A stretch of DNA of 64,000 bases from Candidatus Contendibacter sp. (GCA_029624765.1 JARSSO010000059.1:1-64000); one strand, 5' to 3'; shown: positions 24,703 to 33,000, counted from the first letter of the stretch. Translations and numbers: made by a program. The notes: generated by a model not told the origin, from the letters alone.

Positions 24703-25022
24703 GCGGCGCCGCTCGCCTTGTAGACCGTGGTTTTGATAAACGTGCTGTCGCATTGGTAACCGTTCAGGCCCCTCCCGTCCCGCACTACGATGGGCTTCGC
24801 TACGCTCAACCTATCCTACGAAAAAACAATAGGCTATAGGATGGGTTGAGGAACGAAACCCATCGATACGGGGCTAAACCACCAAGGGATCTGGACGGTT
24901 ACGGCCAGGCTTTCATCGTGGAACCGACCACCTTTGAACTTCGTGAGGTGATCTCGCCCTGTTCCAGGATGGTTGTTAACTCTTTCATTGCAGTCGAAGT
25001 ATCAGCGCGCCTGTACAACCGC
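24703..25022. other. Intergenic region between UbiA-like and coq7 genes
   Basis: 320 bases without a convincing gene. It holds the leader of the HAD-UbiA gene and a palindromic repeat (24789-24864). The remainder, 24865-25022, shows no recognisable feature. Confidence 0.6.
24789..24864. repeat. Dispersed palindromic repeat (GATGGGTTTCGC type)
   Basis: Two imperfect arms of about 30 bases face each other: GATGGGCTTCGCTACGCTCA... (24789 onward) and its near reverse complement ending ...GAACGAAACCCATC (24864). About 15 AT-rich bases separate them. Arms of the form GATGGGTTTCG...CTCAACCCATCCTA occur as dispersed repeats in many gammaproteobacterial genomes; that statement is from memory. Function unknown. 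Confidence 0.7.
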
Positions 25023-25667
25023 TCAAACCCAGTGGGTCGTCTGGGTCATCACTTTCGACGCTCCCTTCATCAGCGCGCGCACCGGGAACGGCAGGTGCGC
25101 CGCGCCGGCCGCCATCGCGGTAGTGGCGTGGCGGGCCTCGTCTTCCCGCATCTGCTCCAAAATGGCCCGGCTTGGCCGGTCGGTGGCCGGCAGGCGCTTC
25201 AAGTGATCGTTCAGGTGTTCGACCACTTGCCGTTCGGTCTCCGCGACGAAGCCCAGACTCCAGCGATCCCCCGCCGCGCCGGCCAGCGCACCGATGGCGA
25301 AAGCGCCGACATAAAACAACGGATTCAACAGGCTGGGCTGGCTGTCCAGTTCCCGAAGACGCGCTTCGCACCAGGCGAGATGATCGTTTTCCTCGACGGT
25401 GGCCTGTTCCATCCGATCCCGCACTTCGGCCAGCCGCGCCGTCAACGCCTGGCCCTGATACAACGCCTGGGCGCAAACTTCGCCCGTGTGGTTGACTCGC
25501 ATCAGCCGCGCCGCCCGGCGTTGTTCGCGCGGCGGCAATTCGGCCGGCGGCGCGGCGGCGGCGGGACTTGAGCGGCCGGTCCCGGCCGAATGGCCGAACA
25601 GGGTGCGAACCGCCTGGTCCAGGTTGATCAACAGCGCGTCAAGGGAGGTATAGTTACGAGTGGTCAT
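25023..25667 (-). CDS. coq7: Ubiquinone biosynthesis C6-hydroxylase Coq7
   Basis: Di-iron monooxygenase that hydroxylates 2-polyprenyl-3-methyl-6-methoxy-1,4-benzoquinone, the penultimate step in ubiquinone synthesis. The iron ligands appear as MRVNHTGEVCAQALYQGQ, EENDHLAWCEARL and EMREDEARH-type motifs (here QMREDEARHA). 214 residues, standard length. Residues 30-48 are an Ala/Pro linker after the N-terminal helix. Bacteria that use Coq7 usually lack UbiF. The ubiquinone product is the presumed substrate of RquA encoded 10 kb away. Confidence 0.94.
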   Translation of the reverse strand: MTTRNYTSLDALLINLDQAVRTLFGHSAGTGRSSPAAAAPPAELPPREQRRAARLMRVNHTGEVCAQALYQGQALTARLAEVRDRMEQATVEENDHLAWCEARLRELDSQPSLLNPLFYVGAFAIGALAGAAGDRWSLGFVAETERQVVEHLNDHLKRLPATDRPSRAILEQMREDEARHATTAMAAGAAHLPFPVRALMKGASKVMTQTTHWV

Positions 25668-25695
25668 CAGCGAACGCCCAAAACCGGGATGAGGA

Positions 25696-26010
25696 GTGGA
25701 AGTGTCCTATTATCGCCATCATGTCTTCTTTTGCACCAACCTGCGATCGGACGGCTCGCAGTGCTGCCAGCAGTGCGGCGCCCAGGAAGCTCGCGATTAC
25801 GTCAAGCAACGGGTCAAGCAACTGGGATCGGCGATCCCGCATAAGGTGCGGATCAACACCGCCGGCTGCCTGGACCGCTGCGCCGAGGGGCCGGTCATCG
25901 TGATCTACCCCGAGGAGACCTGGTACACGTATGTGGACCGGACCGACCTGGATGAGATTGTCGAGGAACATCTGGTCCACGGTCGCCGGGTGGAGCGCTT
26001 GCTCATCTAG
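25696..26010 (+). CDS. (2Fe-2S) ferredoxin, thioredoxin-like fold
   Basis: 104 residues with a GTG start preceded by GATGAGGA. Cysteines in FFCTNLRSDGSQCCQQCG and TAGCLDRCAEGP provide the cluster ligands typical of the small thioredoxin-like 2Fe-2S ferredoxins, and VIYPEETWYTYV is the conserved C-terminal strand. Such proteins act as electron carriers of uncertain partner. It is divergent from coq7 with only 28 bases between them, so promoters must overlap. Confidence 0.88.
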   Translation: MEVSYYRHHVFFCTNLRSDGSQCCQQCGAQEARDYVKQRVKQLGSAIPHKVRINTAGCLDRCAEGPVIVIYPEETWYTYVDRTDLDEIVEEHLVHGRRVERLLI

Positions 26011-26043
26011 GGCGCGGCGGTGTTTCCGCCTCGCGCGAGTTCG

Positions 26044-26157
26044 GCAATTCTCATTTTGGCTTGATGGAGTAAGTTCATTTCCACAAACCAACTGAAACAG
26101 GTCAGTTTTTTGAACCAGCCCGCCAATAATCCCACCAAGATTTAAAACGAGAATTGC
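26044..26157. mobile_element. MITE-like element with 14-base terminal inverted repeats
   Basis: GCAATTCTCATTTT (26044-26057) and AAAACGAGAATTGC (26144-26157) are inverted copies with one mismatch, bounding 114 bases that are AT-richer than the surroundings and contain no ORF. The structure fits a miniature inverted-repeat element or the two ends of an eroded IS. No clear target duplication was seen. Confidence 0.45.
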
Positions 26158-26289
26158 TGGGGGTTGTCGGCAACCCAACGGGCGGCCAAGGGGGGAGTGC
26201 GCTCCTGGTGCATCGAGCACCCGAATTCGGTTCATCGACCCACACCACCGGCTGGGGCGAACTGTCGATCAGGGAAGCTCATTCAATCG

Positions 26290-26610
26290 CTAATTGGGGC
26301 CGGCCGGGATACCAGCCCGCTCGATCTGGGCTCGCCGGTAACCACGCAACTGTCGCAGCGACCCCTCATGGCCTGGCCTGCGCCACTCGAACCATCGCGG
26401 CCAATCCCGTACCCGGTCGGTGTCCGGATAGCCCAGCACCAGCGCACCTTTCACGGCGTCGGGATCCAGACCTTCCGCCCGCGCCTTCCATGCGACCGCC
26501 TGTTCCACCGTCTCTTCCGGGGCCTGGCCCACCAGGATGAACCAACCTTCCACGCCGTCGTGGTGCGCGAGCGGCTCGAAAAAATACCTCAAAAGATCGG
26601 CAAACCACAT
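26290..26610 (-). CDS. Small protein of unknown function coupled to ubiD
   Basis: 106 residues starting MWFADLLRYFFEPLAHHDG. The ATG shares a base with the ubiD stop (TGATG), so it is translated by coupling to ubiD. Soluble, Trp- and Arg-rich toward the C-terminus (RDWPRWFEWRRP), with no membrane segment and no motif I recognise. Co-translation suggests a role linked to UbiD, but there is no direct evidence. The 279 bases downstream contain only the MITE-like element. Confidence 0.6.
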   Translation of the reverse strand: MWFADLLRYFFEPLAHHDGVEGWFILVGQAPEETVEQAVAWKARAEGLDPDAVKGALVLGYPDTDRVRDWPRWFEWRRPGHEGSLRQLRGYRRAQIERAGIPAGPN

Positions 26611-28073
26611 CACAACCCCAACTCCCCCCACAGCTTATCGACCCGCGCCTTCACCGCCGCGCTCATCGCGATCGGTCGACCCCATTCCCGCGTGGTCTCG
26701 CCGGGCCATTTGTTGGTGGCGTCGAAGCCGATCTTGGAGCCAAGGCCGGACACCGGCGAGGCAAAGTCGAGATAATCAATCGGCGTGTTCTCGATCATCA
26801 CCGTATCCCGCGCCGGGTCCATGCGCGTCGTCATCGCCCAGATCACGTCCTTCCAGTCGCGGGTATTCACGTCCTCGTCCACCACGATCACGAACTTGGT
26901 GTACATGAACTGGCGCAGGAACGACCAGACGCCCAGCATCACCCGCTTGGCGTGTCCCGGATACTGCTTGCGCATCGACACCACCGCCAGCCGATAGGAA
27001 CAGCCCTCCGGCGGCAGGTAAAAATCCACGATCTCGGGAAACTGCTTTTGCAGGATCGGCACGAACACCTCGTTCAGCGCCACGCCGAGAATGGCCGGCT
27101 CGTCCGGCGGCCGGCCGGTGTAGGTGCTGTGATAAACGGGATTCTCGCGGTGGGTGATCCGCTCGATGGTGAACACCGGAAAGCGGTCCACTTCGTTGTA
27201 GTAGCCGGTATGGTCGCCAAACGGCCCTTCCAGCGCGGTTTCGCCGGGCGCGATATGACCTTCCAGCACGAATTCGGCCGAGGCCGGCACTTGCAGTTCA
27301 TTGCCCAGGCACTGGGCCAGTTCGGTTCGCGACCCGCGCAGCAACCCGGCGAAGGCATATTCCGACAAGGTGTCTGGCACTGGAGTCACGGCGGCGAGAA
27401 TCGTCGCCGGATCGGCGCCCAGCGCCACGGCGATGGGAAACGGTTCGCCGGGCCGGGCCTGTTGCCACTCGCGGAAATCCAGTGCGCCGCCCCGCTGCGC
27501 CAGCCAGCGCATGATGACCTGGTTCCGACCGATCACTTGTTGGCGGTAGATGCCGAGATTCTGACGCGGCTTGTTCGGCCCGCGCGTGACCACCAGACCC
27601 CAGGTGATGAGGGGTCCGGCGTCCTCCGGCCAGCAGAATTGCACCGGCAACCGGGCCAGATCGACTTCCGATCCTTCGATGATCCGTTCCTGGCACGGCG
27701 GCCGGCTCACCTTTTTCGGCGCCATGTCCAGCACCTTCTTGAAAACCGGAAGTTTCTCCCAGGCGTCGCGCAAGCCCTTGGGCGGTTCGGGCTCCTTCAG
27801 GAACGCCAGCAGCTTGCCCACCTCGCGCAGCGCGTCCACGTCATCCGCCCCCATGCCCAGCGCCACCCGGCGCGGCGTGCCGAACAGGTTACCCAGAACC
27901 GGAATGGCGTGACCCTTGGGGTTCTCGAACAGGATCGCTGGTCCGCCAGCGCGCAACACCCGGTCGCAAATTTCGGTCATCTCCAGCCTGGGATCGACGG
28001 CGGCGCGCACCCGCTTCAATTCGCCGAGATATTCCAGTTGAACGATGAAATCACGTAAGTCTTTGTATTGCAT
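26610..28073 (-). CDS. ubiD: 4-hydroxy-3-polyprenylbenzoate decarboxylase UbiD
   Basis: 487 residues, the prenylated-FMN-dependent decarboxylase of ubiquinone synthesis. MQYKDLRDFIVQLEYLGELKRV is the family N-terminus; the core carries GIYRQQV, EGPFGDHTGYY and the catalytic Glu/Arg region in FVLEGHI and NPVYHSTYTGRPP. Its cofactor is made by UbiX, encoded about 600 bases away on the opposite strand. It is followed by a coupled small gene. Confidence 0.95.
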   Translation of the reverse strand: MQYKDLRDFIVQLEYLGELKRVRAAVDPRLEMTEICDRVLRAGGPAILFENPKGHAIPVLGNLFGTPRRVALGMGADDVDALREVGKLLAFLKEPEPPKGLRDAWEKLPVFKKVLDMAPKKVSRPPCQERIIEGSEVDLARLPVQFCWPEDAGPLITWGLVVTRGPNKPRQNLGIYRQQVIGRNQVIMRWLAQRGGALDFREWQQARPGEPFPIAVALGADPATILAAVTPVPDTLSEYAFAGLLRGSRTELAQCLGNELQVPASAEFVLEGHIAPGETALEGPFGDHTGYYNEVDRFPVFTIERITHRENPVYHSTYTGRPPDEPAILGVALNEVFVPILQKQFPEIVDFYLPPEGCSYRLAVVSMRKQYPGHAKRVMLGVWSFLRQFMYTKFVIVVDEDVNTRDWKDVIWAMTTRMDPARDTVMIENTPIDYLDFASPVSGLGSKIGFDATNKWPGETTREWGRPIAMSAAVKARVDKLWGELGL

Positions 28074-28088
28074 CTTGGTTATCTATGA

Positions 28089-28322
28089 TTGCCGCACAGG
28101 ACTGAAAAGGTGCGTTGGTGGATCGAACAACTGCATCGAGCACTGAAACAACTGACGGGAACTGAAAGGCGCCAATGCCGCAAACAGCATGCACAACGCC
28201 ATCATTTCGCCTGTTACCATCACGCTTGGTTTTCACTCAAGGTCATCGCTAAGAAGCTTGGGCAAACAATTTACCAAGTGAAGCACAACTTATGGAGCGA
28301 TTATCCGCGCAATGAGCTCTGA
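28089..28322 (+). pseudogene. C-terminal remnant of an IS701/IS4-type transposase
   Basis: 77 codons reading EKVRWWIEQLHRALKQLTGTE and then CRKQHAQRHH ... YHHAWFSLK, the conserved end of DDE transposases in which the IEQLHRxLKQLTG helix bears the catalytic glutamate. The N-terminal two thirds are absent and a stop codon lies directly upstream, so it cannot act. It sits between ubiD and ubiX and marks an old insertion whose remainder has been lost. Confidence 0.75.
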
Positions 28323-28684
28323 AATCCGCGTATTCCCATTTACCAACCCGCCTGAGCGAAAGTCCTAAGAAAACTCGCCCGCAGCGCCTTGTCTTGATTC
28401 AAGCGCGGTCCGCGGGTGTTTTGAAGACAACTCCAAATTCAACAACCCTTGCTGTCCTTCTATCCCGCCCCCGAGGTGACAAGGAACTGACAGGTGGCGA
28501 AGCTTCAAGCGTTCGTCTGGGGCTACCCGGCGTCATTCGTGGTATGGTATGAAAACCCGCCACAGGGGTATCGCGCCGACGCGGGCGGCCGCTTTCTGGC
28601 GCAACCGCCGCATCGCCCGAAAATCCTCGTGCTCCCTGGCATCGACTGGTAGATCGCGCGCTTTCACCTTGCTGGCCCAACGCC
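28323..28684. other. Intergenic region upstream of ubiX
   Basis: 362 bases with no convincing gene; a 105-codon minus-strand frame spanning 28399-28716 overlaps the start of ubiX and has no family features. The region includes whatever promoter drives ubiX, which I could not pinpoint. Confidence 0.5.
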
Positions 28685-29308
28685 ATGACCGCTGCCCGCC
28701 CCACCATCCTCGGCATGACCGGCGCGTCCGGGGCCGATTACGGTCTGCGGCTGTTGCAATGCCTGCTGGAAGCTGGCCAGCCGGTGCAACTGCTGCTTTC
28801 GAAGGCCGCCCGGATCGTCATCCACATGGAGACCGAGCTGCGATTGCCGGGCCGGCCGCGTGACATCCAGCAAGCCTTGACCGAATATTACCGTTGTGAC
28901 CCGGAGCAATTGCGGGTTTACGGTCAGGACGAATGGACCGCGCCGCCAGCCAGCGGCTCGGCCCTGGCGCGGGCGATGGTGGTCTGTCCCTGCACCACCG
29001 GGGCGCTGGCCGCCATCGCCAACGGCAACAGCGACAACTTGCTCGAGCGGGCCGCCGACGTGACGCTCAAGGAAAAGCGCAAGCTGATTCTGGCGGTGCG
29101 GGAAACTCCGCTCTCGGTGATTCATCTGGAAAATATGCTCAGACTGGCCCGCGCCGGCGCGGTGATCCTGCCGGCCAACCCCGGTTTTTATTACCGGCCC
29201 GCCACGGTCGCGGAACTGGTGGATTTCATCGTCGCCCGAATTCTCGACCAACTGGAAATTCCCCATGCGCTGCTGCCGCGCTGGGGCCAGGAACCGGAAG
29301 CGAGGTGA
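28685..29308 (+). CDS. ubiX: Flavin prenyltransferase UbiX
   Basis: 207 residues. Makes prenylated FMN for UbiD by joining dimethylallyl phosphate to FMN. GMTGASGADYGLRLL (FMN binding), VCPCTTGALAAIANG, ERAADVTLKEKRKLIL and PANPGFYYRP are the family motifs, all intact. Probable operon with the Lon-N domain gene 4 bases downstream. Confidence 0.95.
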   Translation: MTAARPTILGMTGASGADYGLRLLQCLLEAGQPVQLLLSKAARIVIHMETELRLPGRPRDIQQALTEYYRCDPEQLRVYGQDEWTAPPASGSALARAMVVCPCTTGALAAIANGNSDNLLERAADVTLKEKRKLILAVRETPLSVIHLENMLRLARAGAVILPANPGFYYRPATVAELVDFIVARILDQLEIPHALLPRWGQEPEAR

Positions 29309-29312
29309 GTCC

Positions 29313-29927
29313 ATGAGCGCGACGGCCCTTCAGGAACTGCCGCTGTTCCCGCTCAAGACCGTGCTGTTCCCCGGCGGGATTCTCCCCCTGCGGATTTTCG
29401 AAACCCGCTATCTGGACATGGTCAGCCGCTGCATGAGAACCGACGGCGGTTTCGGCGTGGTGACCATTCACGAAGGAAACGAAGCGGGCGACCAACCGGT
29501 CAGCATCCACCCGGTCGGCACCCTGGCCCGGATCGTGGACTTCGACCAGACCGACGATGGGCTGCTCGGCATCACCTGCCTGGGCGTGCAACGCCTGCGG
29601 GTGGTCGCTCACCGGATTCAACCCGACCATCTGTTGCTGGGTCAGGTGTTTGGGTTGCCGGACGATCCGGCGCAACCGCCCCTCCCCAGTCACGAACCGC
29701 TGGCGCGCGTCCTGCGCGACCTGCTGGAAGCCATGGAAAACGGAGAGCCGAAACGCCACGCCCGATTTCTCGCCCCGGACTGGGAGAACGCCGCGTGGGT
29801 CGGCAACCGGCTGGCGGAAATCCTGCCCCTGCCATTGCACGTCCGCCAGGCGCTGCTGGAAATGACCGCGCCCTGGGAACGGCTGGATATCCTGCTGGCC
29901 CTGCTTCAGGAACAACGCATCGCCTGA
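29313..29927 (+). CDS. Stand-alone Lon N-terminal (substrate-binding) domain protein
   Basis: 204 residues starting MSATALQELPLFPLKTVLFPGG, the signature of the Lon substrate-binding domain, followed by LPLRIFETRYLDM. The ATPase and protease domains of Lon are absent, as is normal for this family of solo proteins (YcfG/LonN type); no function is firmly known. The ATG at 29313 is chosen because it matches the domain start and lies 4 bases after ubiX. Confidence 0.88.
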   Translation: MSATALQELPLFPLKTVLFPGGILPLRIFETRYLDMVSRCMRTDGGFGVVTIHEGNEAGDQPVSIHPVGTLARIVDFDQTDDGLLGITCLGVQRLRVVAHRIQPDHLLLGQVFGLPDDPAQPPLPSHEPLARVLRDLLEAMENGEPKRHARFLAPDWENAAWVGNRLAEILPLPLHVRQALLEMTAPWERLDILLALLQEQRIA

Positions 29928-29932
29928 ACCCC

Positions 29933-30748
29933 ATGACCGCGTCCTTGCATCGCCACCGTTTCGATCTTCGCGCCGCTGGCCGGCGCCTGCGCGCCGAACG
30001 CCTGCTACCTTCCCAGCCCGCCGCCGGCCCCACCCTGGTCTTTTTGCACGAGGGCCTGGGCAGCATCGGGCAGTGGCGCCACTTTCCGGTGGAACTGTGC
30101 GCCCGAACCGGCCTGCCGGGGCTGGTGTACGAGCGCTGGGGCTTCGGGTGCTCCGAACCCCTGACCGAGCCGCGCCCCGACGATTATCTGGAACGCGAGG
30201 CGCGCGACAGCTTGCCCGAGGTGCTGGCGGCGTGCGACATCGTCGAGCCGCCGGTTCTGTTCGGCCACAGCGATGGCGCTTCCATCGCTCTGCTGTTCGC
30301 CGCTGCCTATCCGGAACGGGTCCGCGCCGTGATCAGCGAGGCGGCGCATGTCTTGATCGAGGAAGTCTGTCTGGACGGCATCCATCGGGCTGTCGCCGCC
30401 TACGAGCAGGGCCCGGTACGAGATGGATTGCGGCGCCATCACGGCGCCAGCACCGAAACCCTGTTTCGGGGCTGGAGCGACACCTGGCTGCGACCCACGC
30501 GCCGTCATTGGAACGTCGAAGCGGAGTTGCCTTGTGTCGTTTGCCCCACGCTGATCATCCAGGGCGCGGACGACGAGTACGCCACCCGCGCCCAGGTCGA
30601 CGCCATCGCCGCCGGCGTTTCCGGGCCCGCCGAAGTTTTGTGGCTGCCCGCCTGTGGCCATGTCCCCCACCACCAGGCGCGGGAACCGGTGCTGGCCGCC
30701 GCCGCGCGCTTTATCGGCGGGGTATGCTCTAATAAGGACATCGCCTAA
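29933..30748 (+). CDS. Alpha/beta hydrolase
   Basis: 271 residues with an alpha/beta-hydrolase core: oxyanion region FLHEGLGSIGQW, nucleophile elbow GHSDGAS (Ser about 112), the late Asp in IIQGADDEYAT and the catalytic His in PACGHVPHHQ. No signal peptide, so cytoplasmic. The HEGLGS motif is typical of esterase-like members; substrate unknown. It starts 5 bases after the Lon-N gene. Confidence 0.85.
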   Translation: MTASLHRHRFDLRAAGRRLRAERLLPSQPAAGPTLVFLHEGLGSIGQWRHFPVELCARTGLPGLVYERWGFGCSEPLTEPRPDDYLEREARDSLPEVLAACDIVEPPVLFGHSDGASIALLFAAAYPERVRAVISEAAHVLIEEVCLDGIHRAVAAYEQGPVRDGLRRHHGASTETLFRGWSDTWLRPTRRHWNVEAELPCVVCPTLIIQGADDEYATRAQVDAIAAGVSGPAEVLWLPACGHVPHHQAREPVLAAAARFIGGVCSNKDIA

Positions 30749-30792
30749 CCCTTGACTTGAATCTGACTTGAATCCCACCCAAGGAAACCGTC

Positions 30793-31395
30793 ATGCCCGA
30801 ACTCGAACTGGTTCCAGCTTCCGAACCAGCCGCCGCCCGGCCCAGCCTGTGGCGGCGACTGTTCCGCCCGAAGGACATCGGTTTTTACCTCATGATCGTT
30901 CTAGCCTGGATCGGCGCCGTCTACACCACCTACGACCTGGATACCAGCCGCTGGTATTGGCACTGGCTGATCCCGATTTTTGGCCTGATCTGCATCGTCA
31001 CCCAGTGGAACAACGTCGAACCGACCCTGAAATCCCGACTTCTGCTGATTGCGCGTCAGGTTCTGCATTGGGGCGCGGTGCTTGCCTTGGCGTTTCTGCT
31101 CTACATGGTCTCCGCCGGCCATAACAACATCATCGACTTGATCGACGACCGGCAGGGCAGCTTCATGATGACCTACACCATCGCCCTGAGCGCCTTCCTC
31201 GCCGGTCTCTACTACGACTGGCGGTTGTGCGTGGTCGCCGTCTTCATCCTGATGGGTGGAGTCGTCAATGTGGCCTTTTCCAATCTCGCGCCCCTGCTGG
31301 CGTGGCTGGGTTTGGGCGTGGTCGTCGTCTATTTCGTCGGAGCCTGGATTTATAATCGCTGGCAGGAACGCAAGGCGGCTCCAGTCAGCCCGTAG
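30793..31395 (+). CDS. Six-helix membrane protein of unknown function
   Basis: 200 residues with six hydrophobic segments (about 31-49, 56-73, 93-111, 125-142, 145-164, 167-190) and a short cytoplasmic N-terminus. An AAGGAAA site precedes the ATG. No transport or catalytic motif was recognised. A secreted protein with a strong ribosome-binding site follows after 42 bases. Confidence 0.65.
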   Translation: MPELELVPASEPAAARPSLWRRLFRPKDIGFYLMIVLAWIGAVYTTYDLDTSRWYWHWLIPIFGLICIVTQWNNVEPTLKSRLLLIARQVLHWGAVLALAFLLYMVSAGHNNIIDLIDDRQGSFMMTYTIALSAFLAGLYYDWRLCVVAVFILMGGVVNVAFSNLAPLLAWLGLGVVVVYFVGAWIYNRWQERKAAPVSP

Positions 31396-31437
31396 CAGGA
31401 CTTCTTTATCCGAACCCACCCTCCAAGGAGGATCTTC

Positions 31438-31893
31438 ATGCCGACAAAACGTCGTTTCGCGACAACGCTGTGCTCGCTTGGTCTGGTCGCCGGTCTGACC
31501 GGCTGGTCCACGATCCAGGCCGCCGAATCCACGCCGCCCGCCACCAAGCCCGCCGAATCCCCACCGGCCCAATCCGCGACGCCGGCCAAGCAGGAATGGC
31601 GGATACCCACCGGCGAGCACTGGTCAAAAGCCACCGATACCGAGAGGCGGGCCTACATACTTGGCATCTTGAACATGGCGATGATCGAATACCAGTTGAC
31701 TGGCCCCAGCCCCAAGCACCGTACCATCGTCCCCAAGCTGGTCAAGGCCCTGGACGGCATGACCGTGCCCCAGATCGTGGAAACCGTGGATACCTACTAT
31801 AAGACCAATCTTGACAAGCAACAGCGGCCGATCATCGAAGTGATCTGGTTCCAGATGGTCGCGCCAAAAACCGGTCCGGCCAAAGCGAAGTAA
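31438..31893 (+). CDS. Secreted protein of unknown function
   Basis: 151 residues with a Sec-type signal peptide (about 1-28, cleavage near IQAAES) and a Pro/Thr/Ala-rich stretch to about residue 52, then a compact domain of about 95 residues (EHWSKATDTERRAYILGIL ...). AAGGAGG stands 6 bases before the ATG, one of the best ribosome-binding sites in the window, suggesting high expression. Not recognised as a named family. Followed after 11 bases by a glycine-zipper lipoprotein gene. Confidence 0.7.
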   Translation: MPTKRRFATTLCSLGLVAGLTGWSTIQAAESTPPATKPAESPPAQSATPAKQEWRIPTGEHWSKATDTERRAYILGILNMAMIEYQLTGPSPKHRTIVPKLVKALDGMTVPQIVETVDTYYKTNLDKQQRPIIEVIWFQMVAPKTGPAKAK

Positions 31894-31904
31894 GGGGACA
31901 TATC

Positions 31905-32144
31905 ATGATGAAGATCAGTTACTTGGTTGCGATTTCAGCTCTCGCCCTCAGCGTCGGCTGTACCAATATGACGCCCACCGAGCAGAGCACCTTGAGCGGC
32001 GCGGCCATCGGCGCGCTGGGCGGCGCGGCCATCGGTGGGTTGAGCGGCGGCAGCGCCGGAACCGGCGCACTCATCGGCGGCGCGGCCGGCGCGGTGGTCG
32101 GCAACATCTACGGCCGCAATCAGCAACAGCGGTACCGCTACTAA
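31905..32144 (+). CDS. Glycine-zipper lipoprotein
   Basis: 79 residues. Lipoprotein signal with lipobox ALSVGC (about 14-19), then a glycine-zipper helix pair (AAIGALGGAAIGGLSGG and ALIGGAAGAVVGN) and a basic RNQQQRYRY tail. This resembles OsmB/YMGG-type small outer-membrane lipoproteins. Function unknown; such proteins often respond to envelope or osmotic stress. Confidence 0.8.
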   Translation: MMKISYLVAISALALSVGCTNMTPTEQSTLSGAAIGALGGAAIGGLSGGSAGTGALIGGAAGAVVGNIYGRNQQQRYRY

Positions 32145-32158
32145 CCCCAAAACGACGC

Positions 32159-32182
32159 CCCGCCGGGCGCAGTCCCGGCGGG
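32159..32182. terminator. Hairpin between convergent genes
   Basis: CCCGCCGGG (32159-32167) pairs perfectly with CCCGGCGGG (32174-32182) over a six-base loop. It lies between the stops of the glycine-zipper gene and the SPASM-like gene. The T-runs are weak on both strands, so terminator activity is plausible rather than certain. Confidence 0.5.
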
Positions 32183-32193
32183 AACCGCTTTCG

Positions 32194-33000
32194 TCAGGCT
32201 GGAGCCGAATCGAGATCGCGATGCAATTCGGCGGCGGCCTCCCGCAACAGACCGAACAGCCGCTTCACGCCGACGCAGGCATAATCGCGGCGCGGCCATT
32301 TGAAATAGCCGCCGCAACTCGCCAGAAATTCGCAGCTTTGGCACTCGTCCGCCGTGGCCAGCAGTCGGGCGATCCATTCGCCGAGATCGGCATCGGTCGC
32401 CACCGTGGCCGCAACGCCCGCCAATCGGCCCGGCAGCGATTCCGCGCCGTCGTCGTCGACGATCCGTAGAGACTGCGGATCCGTATCCAGCACCCTCCAC
32501 AAGGGCGTTGGATCGTCGTGATAGAAACCCAGTAGCGCGCTGTGAAAAAATTCGACCGGCTGAGCGACGGTCGGCTGGCGCAGATAGAACGCCATGACCT
32601 CGACCAGTTCCTCGACCAGCGCCGGTTCGGGCTGACCCGGTTCCAGCCATACCGCGAAATTGAGGGAAACCGCGACCTTGACCGCCTTGGCGAAGCCGGG
32701 CCGCACCGGGACGATCACCCGGACCGGATGGTGATCGAGCAATTCGACGTGCCGATACAACAGGGGAAACTCGGCGCCGGGATCGACCATGACCAAGTCC
32801 ACCGGCAACCCCGGCGCCCAACCGTGCAACGGCTCGGAATCGGCGGCCAGGGACAACAGTCGCACACCAACGACGCGCTCAAGTTGCTCATCCGTCAGGG
32901 TGGCCGGCAGCGCCGCCGGCTCACGGGCGCGAACGATCAGCCGTTGGCCCTGGTGAACCGCGACCCGTTCCGTGGAAACCTCATGGATCCAGTCGTTCAT
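32194..33000 (-). CDS. SPASM-type cysteine-motif protein lacking a radical-SAM domain
   Basis: 268 residues. The C-terminal region has Cys220, Cys223, Cys229 and Cys242 in ECQSCEFLASCGGYFKWP and RDYACVG, the arrangement seen in the SPASM auxiliary-cluster domain of peptide-modifying radical-SAM enzymes. There is no cysteine before residue 220, so the CxxxCxxC radical-SAM site is absent. Residues 64-170 could be a partial barrel (VDLVMVDPG, VRVIVPVRPGFAKAV). The start at 33000 is chosen because it lies 7 bases after the stop of the WYN-repeat gene; the longer frame only shadows that gene. Likely partner of the upstream repeat protein; role inferred. Confidence 0.65.
   Translation of the reverse strand: MNDWIHEVSTERVAVHQGQRLIVRAREPAALPATLTDEQLERVVGVRLLSLAADSEPLHGWAPGLPVDLVMVDPGAEFPLLYRHVELLDHHPVRVIVPVRPGFAKAVKVAVSLNFAVWLEPGQPEPALVEELVEVMAFYLRQPTVAQPVEFFHSALLGFYHDDPTPLWRVLDTDPQSLRIVDDDGAESLPGRLAGVAATVATDADLGEWIARLLATADECQSCEFLASCGGYFKWPRRDYACVGVKRLFGLLREAAAELHRDLDSAPA

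Noticed and set aside
28399..28716. 105-codon minus-strand ORF upstream of ubiX
   Set aside because: Arg/Ser/Pro-rich with no family feature, overlaps the ubiX start, typical of antisense frames in GC-rich DNA.
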